From Bathynomus jamesi (taxonomy: Eukaryota; Arthropoda; Malacostraca; Isopoda; Cirolanidae), in contig JAJOZX010005540.1 in assembly GCA_023014485.1 (NCBI GenBank), positions 52,501 to 116,500 of the forward strand: DNA of 64,000 nucleotides, in the 5' to 3' direction. The first letter of the stretch is position 1. Every line of letters begins with the position of its first letter. A model generated the notes under the pieces. It worked only from the letters and a program-made list of their open reading frames with translations. It had not been told where the DNA came from and did no database searches. Made by a program: the position numbers and the translations under genes. This document shows positions 20,384-30,244 of this stretch, one piece after another.

Positions 20384-20578
20384 TCATTTTTCATTTGTTT
20401 CGTTCTCTCTCTCTCGTCTTGCGCGGAATATCTCCTATACAAGCGTCGTTCTTTACGTTATTTATACTGCGTGTTCTTTGCAGTTGAATGTATATAATGT
20501 TACGCCATGCGGGAGGTGCCCCCTTGGGGCATTGGTTTCTGCGAGTATGTAGAAGAATTACGGCATTTGGAAGAGTGA

Positions 20579-20650
20579 GGCCCATGGTGTAATGGTATCG
20601 CATCTGACCGGCAATCGGAAGATCCCGGGTTCGATTCCCGGGTGGTTACC
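20579..20650 (+). tRNA. tRNA-like unit 9
   Basis: Same body, single 5' half; its downstream spacer runs into a (TA)n tract at 20726. Confidence 0.6.
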
Positions 20651-20723
20651 TTCATTTTTCATTTGTTTCGTTCTCTCTCTCTCTCGTCTTGCGCGGAATA
20701 TCTCCTATACAAGCGTCGTTCTT

Positions 20724-20725
<2 letters not shown>

Positions 20726-20761
<36 letters not shown>

Positions 20762-21077
20762 AAACATTTTATATTAATTGATATAATTGGAGCAAAATTA
20801 AGTTGTGTGTGTATCATAATATATTCATCTTCATAATGATGAAATATGTTTATCGCATATTCAACATTTATAACGAATGTTTGTGTATTAATTGTAGCAG
20901 TAAACACGAGTTCATCGGAGAGAGATGAAAGTCATCAAAAAAAGAAATGTTGCTTTACAAGTTTGTAGTTACCAAATACAAAATGCAATCGCTTAATTAA
21001 CTTGATTTCATTAAAATTTATATTTTAACGAGTTCACCCTCATTTCATATGTAAATTATTATTCGTTTCCTTTGACG

Positions 21078-21132
<55 letters not shown>

Positions 21133-21162
21133 ATATAATTAATAATAATATATATATAATAT

Positions 21163-21203
<41 letters not shown>

Positions 21204-21237
21204 CAAATAACCTGGACTGTCGTATCATCTTAAAATA
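20726..21237. other. (TA)n tracts and AT-rich DNA, no gene
   Basis: TA runs at 20726-20757 and a long composite TA/TAA tract at 21080-21199; nothing else recognised. Confidence 0.8.
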
Positions 21238-21284
21238 ATGACTGAGCATACTAGTACTTTGAATTTACCAGATTCATCGGATTT

Positions 21285-21815
21285 TCACGGATTTTCAATT
21301 TACCGGATTCACCGGGGTTTTCAATTTACCAGATTCACCGGGGTTTTACCGGATTCATCGGGGGTTTTACTGGATTCATCGGGGGGTTTCAATTTACCGG
21401 ATTCATCGGGGGTTTTCAATTTACCGGATTCATCGGGGGTTTTCAATTTACCGGATTCATCGGGGGTTTTCAATTTACCGGATTCATCGGGGGTTTTCAA
21501 TTTACCGGATTCATCGGGGGTTTTCAATTTACCGGATTCATCGGGGGTTTTCAATTTACCGGATTCATCGGGGGTTTTCAATTTACCGGATTCATCGGGG
21601 GTTTTCAATTTACCGGATTCATCGGGGGTTTTCAATTTACCGGATTCATCGGGGGTTTTCAATTTACCGGATTCATCGGGGGTTTTCAATTTACCGGATT
21701 CATCGGGGGTTTTCAATTTACCGGATTCATCGGGGGTTTTCAATTTACCGGATTCATCGGGGTTTTCAATTTACCGGATTCATCGGGGTTTTCAATTTAC
21801 CGGATCATCGGGTTT
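21285..21815. repeat. 27-bp minisatellite
   Basis: About 17 tandem copies of a 27-bp unit containing TTTACCGGATTCATCGGGGG. Central copies are identical and edges are degenerate. Because 27 is a multiple of three and the unit lacks stops in one frame per strand, it is open on both strands (NLPDSSGVF and KTPDESGKL). I regard this as non-coding. Confidence 0.9.
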
Positions 21816-23037
21816 TCACGAACTTTAAATTTACTGGATTCATCGGATTCTCACGGACTTTAAATTTTGCATGCAAATTTATTTACTTCCGATAAAATAA
21901 GGCAAATTTCGACAAACGAGTATGAACATGTTTGAACGAACATAACGAAGTAATGAACGCGTATGAACGTGTCGGAACACGTATGAAATAAATTATGCCG
22001 TTACTTCTGAACTTCAACCATCCTCGTACCCTCACCCACCCCATATCCCCAAAGAAGGGAACCCGATGGAAGATGAGCCCCCAGTCTAATTTTTTAAACT
22101 TGGCAAAAATAAAAAATAAACTCAAAATATGGTCGCTTCGCCTACGTAGTTCAGCAATTTTGAAGCACGTTTTCAGCATGTTTTGAACATGTTTTTAAAT
22201 TGAGTTGTTTTATTTGATGTATATTTTGTTTACATTTTCTTTGTGCAAAGAATAATATGCAAATTTGCAATTAAGTTTTGTATCCTCAAAACGAATTTCG
22301 TTTTTTTTTTTGTTTTTGGTTGCAGGACGGGGAATAAAAATATTTGGTTGCAACAACCAAATTCATGGTTAATTATTTGCCAACCAGCCTATATGGTTAA
22401 GTATTTATGATTGTTACCGGGGAAAATAAGCAGTATAATTACTGCACAAAGGAATTAATCATTTTGAATGGTTGGTAGTTAGCATTGTCAGGTTTTAAAT
22501 ATCAAAATACAGAATAACTTCTGGTTGGATCGTAAAACTTTGATCGACACTCAATTTGCCCACATACTACTAGTCTACATTTAAGTATTTGCACTTCTTC
22601 ACTTTAAAAAGTGTCGCTATCGTCATCTTGAAGCAGTTTTTCTTGCACGAGAACTTAAAATTTACGGATGTCTGAAATTAATTTTCAATGCGTTCCGTAT
22701 ATGCTTCCTACGGACGCTGTCCCAACGCATAAAATAGAGAACATCCCGTAGAATAAGGAACATCTGGTAACCTTATAATAGCAGTTAACCATGCATGAGT
22801 GTAGATGGTTGGTTTTTGTAACCCAAATCACTTTTCTACAGTGACATTTATCCATCGTAAACAAACGATGAAAATACTTTTTTTTTTTTATTAGCTCAGA
22901 ATCCAGAATAACATCCACATTTTCTGGATTATTTTCATCCTCCAAACAAAGTCTGAAAAGATATTAAGTAATGTTCGGATAATCCGGCGGAAAGCAATTT
23001 AAATTTTTTTTATCTGAATTTCCTTCTTCTCGAGTCA
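21816..23037. other. repeat flank and AT-rich DNA, no identified gene
   Basis: 21830-21990 is homologous, inverted, to 34080-34240 (shared GAATCCGATGAATCC and GTTCATACGCGTT motifs). A minus-strand 86-residue frame at 22685-22945 (MEDENNPENVDVILDSELI...) has exon-like composition at its start, but I do not recognise it. Confidence 0.5.
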
Positions 23038-23119
<82 letters not shown>

Positions 23120-23137
23120 TGTGTGAATATATATATA
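23038..23137. repeat. (TA)n then (GT)n microsatellite
   Basis: TA run to about 23098, GT run to 23130, then TA next to the Tc1 end. Confidence 0.93.
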
Positions 23138-24341
23138 CTGGTCAAAAAAAGAAACGCAATTTTTGAGATTTATTAATAAACATGAGGACTCAGTATATAC
23201 GTAGTAAATGATTCTTTAACATAACAAACAGTCAATAACGCGTATGGCCACCCCTAGCCACAATGCAGGCTTGGAGTCTGGCCCTCATCGACCTCAACAG
23301 TCTCTGCAGGAAAGCAACAGGGATGGCCCTCCACTCTTCAATAATTGCATTGGTCAGTTCCCTGATGTTCTGCGGCTGATGCTGACGTCTGCGAACTCGC
23401 CGTTCAAGTTCATCCCATGCGTGCTCTATCGGTGACATGTCTAGGCTGAAGGTTGGCCATGGTAAGGTCTGCACCTGTTGTCCCTGCAGGTACGCCTGCA
23501 CTATCCTGGCTGCATGAGGTCTGGCATTGTCCTGTTGCAGGAGCACCAATTCTGGATGTTGCCTCATGAATGGAAGAACATGTGGGTGAAGAATCTCATC
23601 CCTGTAGCGCTGGGCAGTCAGAGCTGATAAGCCCACGATAGGTCACGGTGCTGATAGGCCCATTGCAGGCGTCGTTGCCTTCTTGCATCAGTGAGAAAAG
23701 GACCTCTGTAAGGACTGCGGGATCGGAGTCCTGCATTACGGAGTCGGTTTCTGACGGTCTGGTCACTAATTCTGTTGTTGTGGATACCAGGTGTCTCTCT
23801 GGCTGTCTGACGAGCATTCCGCTGCCGATGACGCAGGTGCTGCAGTACAATGTGGTGATCCTGGCGTTGGGTCGTCACACGAGGTCGCCCACGTCTTGGC
23901 AGGTCCTGAACACTTCCTGTGGCATTGTACCGTCTAACAAGCCTAGAGATTGTGCTGGGATGCACATGCATTCGTTGTGCAACTTGGACAGCAGACATGC
24001 CTGCATCAAACATGCCCAAGGCACGACCTCTGTTGACCTCTGAGAGTCGTGGCATGCCTCAATCGCGGGAAAAAGTTTGGTTTTCTCAACGGGCAGTGTG
24101 TATTCTGTGAAGTCAAAGAAAAAATGCATGCCTTCATAAAGAATACATTCAATTTAATCTCTGTTTATTGTTTGTAACAAAATGGCGTCTTAGCCGGGAT
24201 TAGTCAGGTTTAAAAACATGCACTAAGTGGCTTTAAAAGATTTGAACAAACATTTAACCATAATCTTGAAACTGTGATAATACCACTAACAACTTACATT
24301 TTACACCATATGCAAGCTAATTGCGTTTCTTTTTTTGACCA

Positions 24342-24342
<1 letters not shown>
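23138..24342 (-). mobile_element. Tc1-type element (DD34E), internally deleted
   Basis: Ends CTGGTCAAAAAAAGAAACGC and its complement, flanked by TA within TA runs; 1,205 bp. Confidence 0.94.
23232..24055 (-). pseudogene. Tc1 transposase missing the D1 region
   Basis: Starts MPRLSEVNRGRALGMFDAGM at 24055. A helix-turn-helix (SAVQVAQRMHVHPSTISRLV) and the GRPRVTT hook follow, then a second DNA-binding domain with SDQTVRNRLRNAGLRSR and ARRQRRLQWAYQHRDL. It then jumps to GLSALTAQRYRDEIL, skipping about 100 residues including the first Asp. The remainder is intact: D2 in LLQQDNARPHAAR, E in FSLDMSPIEHAWDELERR (34 residues between) and the end ARLQACIVARGGHTRY at 23232. The deletion join near 23620-23650 also shifts frame. 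It was probably active recently, since both halves are otherwise open. Confidence 0.93.

Positions 24343-24343
<1 letters not shown>

Positions 24344-24373
<30 letters not shown>
24344..24373. repeat. (TA)n microsatellite
   Basis: TA run abutting the Tc1 right end. Confidence 0.9.
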
Positions 24374-24376
<3 letters not shown>

Positions 24377-25236
24377 ACCGCACACTTTTCTTAGTCCTTT
24401 ACGTTACGCGATATTAGATTTAGGGTGCTATACATACACAGGGTGGTAAAAATAAAAGAAAATCCATGAAAAGTGTCGTTAAAACTTCAATTTTATTAAA
24501 AGAATCAATGATGCTACGGTATTACATGAATCGATGTATGTCAAAACAGAGAGAAATTTCATAAACGCAACAAAGCATTACTGAATTACTCGTATGCATG
24601 ATCGACGAGACATGCTCGCTTGGCGCTGGATGCATACTGAATGCGTCTCACAAAGTTATTGATGACTCGCTCACATTCGGTCACAGGGATCTACAGAAGC
24701 TAAGGCTAACAAAGACCCTAAGATCCACTCTAAGGTTAGCCCGAAAGAAAGGAAAGAGGAGGGGGTTAAAAGAGGAGAATAAGGGGTTAAGTAAGTAGCA
24801 AAACCTATCATTCTTGGGTTAAAATTCATTCAGAAAAAGAGAAAGAAAGACTCCCCATCATCATCATCCGCCGGCCACTGCCGACAAGTCGGAAAAATAG
24901 TCGGAGAATAGGAAAGGGGTGAAAGATGAAAAGAAGTAAAATAAGAACACCTACAAACCATGCAAACACTGTCTTAACTCACAGTCATACCATGCAAACT
25001 ACAGATATGCAAGTAAAGTGTGTTACAGATATGCAAGTAAGGAGAGGATAAGAAAGAAAAAAAAAGAGGTAAAGTAAAACAAAAAGTGGGTTAGTTTACG
25101 TTACGAGCTACATCTACGTCCGTGTTAGTCTAATTTTTTTTTTTAATAATAATTTTATTGCTGGCATCACACGCTGGCATGTCACAAGCTGGCATTATCG
25201 TTAACAGACTCATCTCCGATCATTACCCCCAGAGCT

Positions 25237-25405
25237 CCTGTTGCTAATTGTTTTATTTTAAACAACGTTAATATTTTTAAAATGCCTATCTAAAAGGTTC
25301 TTAAACACATTAACGCTGGTAGAGTTCACGACGGGCGCGGGAAGATTATTCCATTTATCAATTACTTTAAACGTAAAGAAGTTTTTAGCGATATTAGTAA
25401 TGAAA
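25237..25405 (-). pseudogene. CR1 pol C-terminus, separated by the hAT insertion
   Basis: Beyond the hAT the minus strand reads RCFITNIAKNFFTFKVIDKW, NNLPAPVVNSTSVNVFKNLL and DRHFKNINVV then a stop. This is the normal CR1 C-terminus with the conserved VIDKWNNLP block. It continues the frame of 26187-27274 once the 773-bp hAT and one copy of its duplication are removed. Confidence 0.85.
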
Positions 25406-25413
25406 CATCTGCC

Positions 25414-26186
25414 CAGGGCTGTGGAGTCGGAGTCGGAGGTGCATAGTTGGATGGAGTCGGAGTCGGTGCAAATCCTTCAATTATAACCATAGCAGCCTAG
25501 GCCTTGGCCTAGCTCAATTTTATGAATAAAATAGATTTAACTTAATGTTTTAATATATAATATATAATAATATATAATATATAACATGTAAATATATAAA
25601 TATAAATAATATATAAATATAGTTGCTTATAATTAATTAATTAACATAATTAATAATAAGGAAATTTAAAAATTTTTGTACTAGCAACCCTAAATCTTTT
25701 TCAGATTTTTAGATTTCAATTTGATAATTTTGATAAGCATCACTGAAAGAAGATTTAATGGAAGCGATCCTTTTTTTAAGAACAAATTCAGTTTAGGTTA
25801 GTACATTTTGTTACGGATGTTTATAATAATACAAAAACATCTTATTAATTTGCTAAACCAATAATAATCTTATTTTGTTTAAGTTTCAATCAGTTTTATT
25901 TTGGGATTTATTGTAATTTTTTAATAAAGAGAAGAAAAGCCATTAAGGCATAGTTACAGCCACTAAGTAACCTGATGAGTCATGTGGTGGTGACGAAATG
26001 CCTTGTTTATGAATCTCCATTGGCCTAATAAAGCTAATCGTAATCAATTTGGCCTTAACATTCCATCGGAGTCGGAGTCGTAATTATACAAGTCAGATTT
26101 CTGGAGTCGGAGTCGGAATGTTAAAATTTTTGGAGTCGGAGTCGGAGTTGGAGTCGGCAAATTTTATCACCGACTCCACAGCCCCG
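25414..26186. mobile_element. non-autonomous hAT in CR1
   Basis: Ends CAGGGCTGTGGAGTCGG and CCGACTCCACAGCCCCG, with exact 8-bp duplication CATCTGCC at 25406-25413 and 26187-26194. Subterminal GGAGTCGGAGTCGG repeats occur at both ends. The AT-rich interior shows no transposase. Confidence 0.92.
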
Positions 26187-27274
26187 CATCTGCCACGCAA
26201 CTTAAATCCGTTATTACGAGTATTGCTATTCTCGAAAGTGAACAATTTGTCAAAATTTACGTTATTGATGTTATTAACGATTTTGAAAACTTCAATAAAC
26301 TTCCCCTTTAATCTCCTAGTTTCGAGTGAATGCAAGTCTAACTCTTTAATCCTATCTTCATAAGGCTTGTTGCGCAATGACGGAATTAGTTTCGTGGCAC
26401 GACGCTGAACCCTTTCTAGCTTATCAATATCCTCACGCAAATACGGGCACCAAAACTGAACGGCATATTCTAAATGAGGCCTGACTAGAGACTTGTAAAG
26501 GGGCAATATAATATTCGATTTAAATTCGAAATTACGCGCTATGAAGCCTAACATCCTATTAGCTTTTGCACAAGACTCCAGGCACTGGTTCCTAACTTTT
26601 AAATCCTTAGATACGCGTACGCCTAAATCTACTTCCTCGTCAACGCTCGCTAACTCTCTATCATCCATCGTGTACGTGTAATTATTGTTACGAGAACCTA
26701 CATGCAAAACTTTACATTTGTCTACGTTAAATTGCATCTGCCATTTATCCGTCCACTCCATAATCCTATTTACATCGTCTTGGAGCCTATTTCTATCGTC
26801 CTCGTTAACAACCTTACCGCCTATTTTAGTATCGTCCGCGAATTTTGACACGTTACTAGACAATCCTACACCTATGTCGTTAATGTAAATTACGAATAGC
26901 AATGGGCCTAGCCCTGAACCCTGTGGGACACCGCTACCTACATCCAACCACCCCGATTCACTACCATTAACAACGGCCCTCTGTCTCCTAGCACGAAGCC
27001 ATTCCTCTAACCAGTTAGCTACCTGACCGCGTATACCGTGCGCCTTAACCTTCGCAATTAATCTTCTATGCGGAACTGTATCGAACGCCTTTTTAAAATC
27101 TAAATAAATAACGTCAGCCGCTCTATGCCTATCGTATTCGCGCACTATTTCGTTATAAAATTCTAACAGATTAGTTAAACAAGATCTATGGCGTCCAAAC
27201 CCATGCTGACTGCTATTAATCAAATCGCGACTTTCTAAGTGATCGATGATACGATCCCTAACTACGGATTCCAA
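26093..27274 (-). CDS. CR1 reverse transcriptase, open but partial; last 30 residues come from a hAT
   Basis: A 393-residue open frame, the longest here. RT blocks in order: DHLESRDLINSSQHGFGRHR, motif A YLDFKKAFDTVPHRRL, GSGVPQGSGLGPLLFVIYIN, motif C SKFADDTKIGG with both Asp intact, thumb SLVRPHLEYAVQFWCPYLRE, RVQRRATKLIPSLRNKPYED and the tail NTRNNGFKLRGRCG. From there it reads into hAT DNA, giving a serine-aspartate tail. Upstream, a frameshift near 27336 separates it from RPISLTSIVGKLLE-type sequence, and a mariner splits the linker. So this is a decaying LINE gene, though the palm itself is undamaged. Confidence 0.9.
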   Translation of the reverse strand: MESVVRDRIIDHLESRDLINSSQHGFGRHRSCLTNLLEFYNEIVREYDRHRAADVIYLDFKKAFDTVPHRRLIAKVKAHGIRGQVANWLEEWLRARRQRAVVNGSESGWLDVGSGVPQGSGLGPLLFVIYINDIGVGLSSNVSKFADDTKIGGKVVNEDDRNRLQDDVNRIMEWTDKWQMQFNVDKCKVLHVGSRNNNYTYTMDDRELASVDEEVDLGVRVSKDLKVRNQCLESCAKANRMLGFIARNFEFKSNIILPLYKSLVRPHLEYAVQFWCPYLREDIDKLERVQRRATKLIPSLRNKPYEDRIKELDLHSLETRRLKGKFIEVFKIVNNINNVNFDKLFTFENSNTRNNGFKLRGRCGAVESVIKFADSNSDSDSKNFNIPTPTPEI

Positions 27275-27600
27275 AAGTTTACCGACAATTGACGTTAAGC
27301 TAATGGGCCTATAATTGCTAGCTACTGTGCGGTCGCCTTTTTAAAAATGGGCGTGACGTTAGCTAATTTGAAGTCTTCAGAAATAATCCCCGTTTCGAGT
27401 GACTGATTAAAAATCTTCGTTAAGGGGCCTACGATAACGTCTTTCAAATCTTTAAAATGTCTGGGATAAAACGCGTCAGGGCCTGGAGCCTTGCTTTTAG
27501 CCTATCGATATAATGCGCAATCTCGCCCTCGTAAACAGTTATTTCATCCAAAATAGTCTCGCTACTAAATGGAACGATATCGTCCACGTCGGGGACATTA

Positions 27601-28883
27601 TCAGGTTATCCCATAAGTAACGTCGTTTTTTAGATCGGAATTTGAAGGACAAAAAAAAAAACTCAACTGAAACTTTTTAATCTAGTATATATTTTCCATC
27701 GGAATCAATGACACACTGCCAACGTCCTACAAGCTTTTCAATGCCATGTTTATAAAATTCAGGCGGTTTTGAGGCAAAAAACGTACAAAGACTCTTGTGC
27801 AAGTCATCTAAAGAAGTATACTGTTTCTCGTCAAGATAGTTTTGCAGACTCCTGAAGAGATGATAATCTGAAGGCGCAAGGTCTGGAGAATATGGAGGAT
27901 GTTGAAGTTTTTCCCACCCAAGCTCCTCAATTTTTGCAGAAGTGATCCGAGCGGTATGAGGACGTGCGTTGTCGTGGTGAAACACGATTCCTTTCCGATT
28001 AACCAAAGAAGGTCTCTTTCCTTTTAGTGGTGTTCAATCGATCCATTTGTTGACAGTAGACTTGAGCGGTGATTGTTTGGTTGTGTGGTAAGGTTTCAAA
28101 GTGTATTACACCACCTTTATCCCACCAAACACTAAGCAACACCTTCCGAGGGTGAAGATTTGGTTTTGGCTGTGATGTCGCTGGTTCTCCGGCACAAACC
28201 CACTGTCGACGGCGCTTAACATTCTGGTACAGTATCCATTTTTCATCACCAGTCACTAAACGGTGCAAAAACGGATCTTGGAGTTCACGGGAATGAAGAG
28301 CTGTGCTAATGTTTACCCGCACCCTCAGATTGTCGACCGACAATTCATGTGGCACCCATTTTCCTAACTTAGGCACTTTCCCAAGTTGTTGCAAATGTCG
28401 ATGGATGGTGGACGGGGATGAATTGAGTTTCTGGGCCAATTCTTCGACAGTTGTTGAAGTCTTCTTCAAGTGCGGCTAACAGCAGGTCATCATCAAACTC
28501 AGCAGGACGTCCAGAGCGTGCTGCATCTGTCAAACAGCAGTCACCATTACTAAATTTTTGAAACCATCTTTGACATTTCCTCACATGCAGAATATCGTTG
28601 CCATAAACGTCCAGAATGTTTCGCGTTGCTTCAGTAGCACTATTCCCTTTTTTGAACTCGTAAAGCATTATATGCCTGATATGCTCTTCTGATACCGCCA
28701 TGTTTATGAGGGTTCACAAAAGCAAAACACACGTCTTCACTGGTCAAGGTCTGTAAAGTATGTAGCGAAACACGATAGATCTCCTCTTAGATATAACCTT
28801 CGGAAAATTTATGCTTAAACCGAGTAGGACTAGTTTAAACTTAATCTATCGTTAAAAACGACATTACTTATGGGATGACCTGA
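27601..28883 (-). mobile_element. mariner element (DD34D), copy 1, inside CR1
   Basis: Ends TCAGGTTATCCCATAAGTAA and the complement of TCAGGTCATCCCATAAGTAA, flanked by TA; 1,283 bp. Nearly identical to 51870-53156. Confidence 0.96.
27677..28701 (-). pseudogene. mariner transposase (DD34D, SETMAR-like), two frameshifts
   Basis: Starts MAVSEEHIRHIMLYEFKKGN at 28701. The first helix-turn-helix ends WFQKFSNGDCCLTDAARSGR; next come ARSGRPAEFDDD and a second helix-turn-helix ELAQKLNSSPSTIHRHL. Then LGKWVPHEL (the mariner WVPHEL signature), D1 in LVTGDEKWILYQN, LLSVWWDKGGVIHFE, D2 in VFHHDNARPHTARI and D3 in YSPDLAPSDYHLF. Thirty-four residues separate D2 and D3. All three catalytic Asp are present. 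Frame shifts near 28450 and 28005 disable it. It ends GKYILD at 27677. Confidence 0.96.
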
Positions 28884-29262
28884 TATTTACGTCTTCTACG
28901 GTAAAAACTGTCGCAAAAAAGTTATTGAAAATACCCGCCATCGCCTGAGCGTCAGAAGTCAAAACGTCGTTAACGTCCACTAGAGGGCCTATGTTATCTT
29001 TTATCGGCTTACGATTATTGACGTATTCAAAAAACTTTTTTGGATTATGTTTACTATCCGCAGCTATAAGTATCTCTAAATTACGCTTAGCATTCCTAAC
29101 TGATCTTTTAACCTGACGTCTAAGCTCGATATATCTATTAAAGTTAGCTGCCGTGCCATTGCCCTTATTAAGTCTATACGCTCTGATGGATCTGATATTG
29201 ACCGTTATGGTTTCCTTCAGCTCAGAAATAGTGCTTGGCTTCCCCTGATAATATATCCTCAC
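28864..29262 (-). pseudogene. 132-residue ORF fused from three nested elements
   Basis: Residues 1-26 (MRIYYQGKPSTISELKETIT...) are the C-terminal part of the host mariner transposase, equivalent to the WGYxKxxVYxxKP region of its relatives. Residues 27 to about 125 (RAYRLNKGNGTAANFNRYIE, RQVKRSVRNAKRN, KFFEYVNNRK) are the CR1 linker between endonuclease and RT. The last five residues come from the terminal repeat of the inner mariner. The frame is open only by chance across two insertion joins, and I see no promoter or sign of use. It dates the order of insertion: mariner, CR1, mariner. Confidence 0.85.
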
Positions 29263-29271
29263 AGATAAAAA

Positions 29272-30060
29272 TCTGGGGGAGTGAGATCAGGGGAATATGA
29301 GGACCATTCGACGTCAAAACAGCGACTGATTATTTTCCCACCAAAGTGTTCTGACAACCACTCTCGAGTCGCGCTAGCCGTGTGAGGAGTTGCTCCGTCT
29401 CGCTGGAACCACTATACATTTCTGACGACTCTCTTCCGACCAAGACGAACCCAGAACTTCCGCAGGACCTTGATGTAGCGTTTAGAAGTGATACTAACAG
29501 CAGTACCATCATCGTCCTCAAACCATATTGGTCCGATTATTCCGTTTCTGCTTATTGCTGCCCATACTGTGCATTTGGCAGAGTGGAGAGGTCTTTGAAG
29601 TACTTCATCAGGTTGCTCAGTCCCCCAATAAACACCGTTCTTCGAGTTTACATAGCCATTGAGTAAGAAATGAACTTAGTTTCTCTTTATTTGAGTTCGA
29701 GAGCTTTTGCTTAATTTGAATCGTATAGGGTTATAGCTTCGTGGCCTTATGAAGAATGGTCAGCAGAGTCCCCCTTTTGACACCTAATTCCTGACTTCGA
29801 CGGCGTGTCAACTTCTTCGGGCGGGTGGTCACTGACTGTCTGGCACGTTCAATGACCTCGGGTGTTCTCAATGACTTGCGTCCTGAATGACTCTGCCGGT
29901 CTTGGGATTTTGAATTAAGGTTAAGCACACTGCCTTCCTTCCTGAACTTCTTTATCCAATTATGCATTATTTCTTCAGAAGGAGCTTCTCTCCGGATGAA
30001 ATTGGTTTTGAACTTACTTTGGGTTTCCTTAAAAGGCTGCGATCGGAAGTATATTTCCAC
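29272..30060 (-). pseudogene. mariner DD41D transposase, N-terminal and catalytic part of the host element
   Basis: Starts MEIYFRSQPFKETQSKFKTN at 30060, with a helix-turn-helix ending NWIKKFRKEGSVLNL, then RTPEVIERARQSV and SQELGVKRGTLLTILHK. Further on, in changed frames, come RYIKVLRKFWVRLGR, the D2 block WFQRDGATPHTA, REWLSEHFGGKII, DVEWSSYSPDLTPPDFYL and a stop. D2-to-D3 spacing is 41. It is broken by several frameshifts. The tail is displaced to 24437-24683 by the CR1 insertion. Confidence 0.85.
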
Positions 30061-30244
30061 CGAAAATGTCCTCTATTCTATTGTTCACGGCATGCTCATC
30101 TTTAGTGTAAGGATAATAATCTTTGTGTCTGTTATTATCTACACCTTATCAGCTATTTGTACTTATAATTAAGAGAGAAATTAGTAAAAATTTAGTTGTA
30201 GATTAAAAAAAAAAAATGGGAGTCAACTTTTTTACCATCCGATG

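Larger units (their letters stand above)
18022..20725. repeat. inverted tandem array of nine tRNA-like units
   Basis: Five units on the minus strand are followed, after a switch near 19546, by four on the plus strand, so units point outward. The unit is about 268 bp plus one to three copies of a 39-bp block. Each holds a tRNA-like body, a T5-T6 run just downstream, a CT-rich spacer, TATATACATTCAACTGC and a TGCCCC/GGGGCA hairpin. Units are nearly identical. Long open frames here are artefacts of the repeat. Confidence 0.9.
24684..29184 (-). mobile_element. CR1 LINE, 5'-truncated, inserted in a mariner
   Basis: Minus-strand CR1 from the endonuclease/RT linker to the 3' octamer CTGTAGAT at 24684. 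Own DNA remains after removing a hAT (25414-26186) and a mariner (27601-28883). Removing the mariner joins VEDVN to VPDVDDI in one frame. A few bases (ATC) may be the target duplication. It is the closest relative of the copy at 161-1880. Confidence 0.92.
24437..30244 (-). mobile_element. mariner-type element (DD41D) interrupted by CR1, outermost layer of a nest
   Basis: Left end CACAGGGTGGTAAAAA and right end complementary to CATCGGATGGTAAAAA, both next to TA. Its own DNA is 24437-24683 and 29185-30244, about 1.3 kb, a normal mariner length. The transposase frame breaks at the CR1 ends: ...TITVNIRSI on one side, CERVINNFVRRIQYASS on the other. Confidence 0.82.

Noticed and set aside
18023..20603. 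Open frames of 60-170 residues across the tRNA-like array
   Set aside because: Repeated translations of the same satellite unit on both strands.
18126..20650. Functional tRNA genes
   Set aside because: Acceptor strands do not pair, position 33 is C, and 5' halves are duplicated. I list them as tRNA-like only.
21285..21815. CRISPR-like repeat array
   Set aside because: No unique spacers; a pure tandem minisatellite in eukaryotic DNA.
21238..21828. 196- and 140-residue repeat proteins on opposite strands
   Set aside because: They arise from a 27-bp minisatellite whose unit length is a multiple of three; both strands are equally open and flanks degrade into non-coding DNA.
22685..22945. Possible host exon MEDENNPENVDV...
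   Set aside because: Single short frame, no splice-site pair or relatives that I can recognise.
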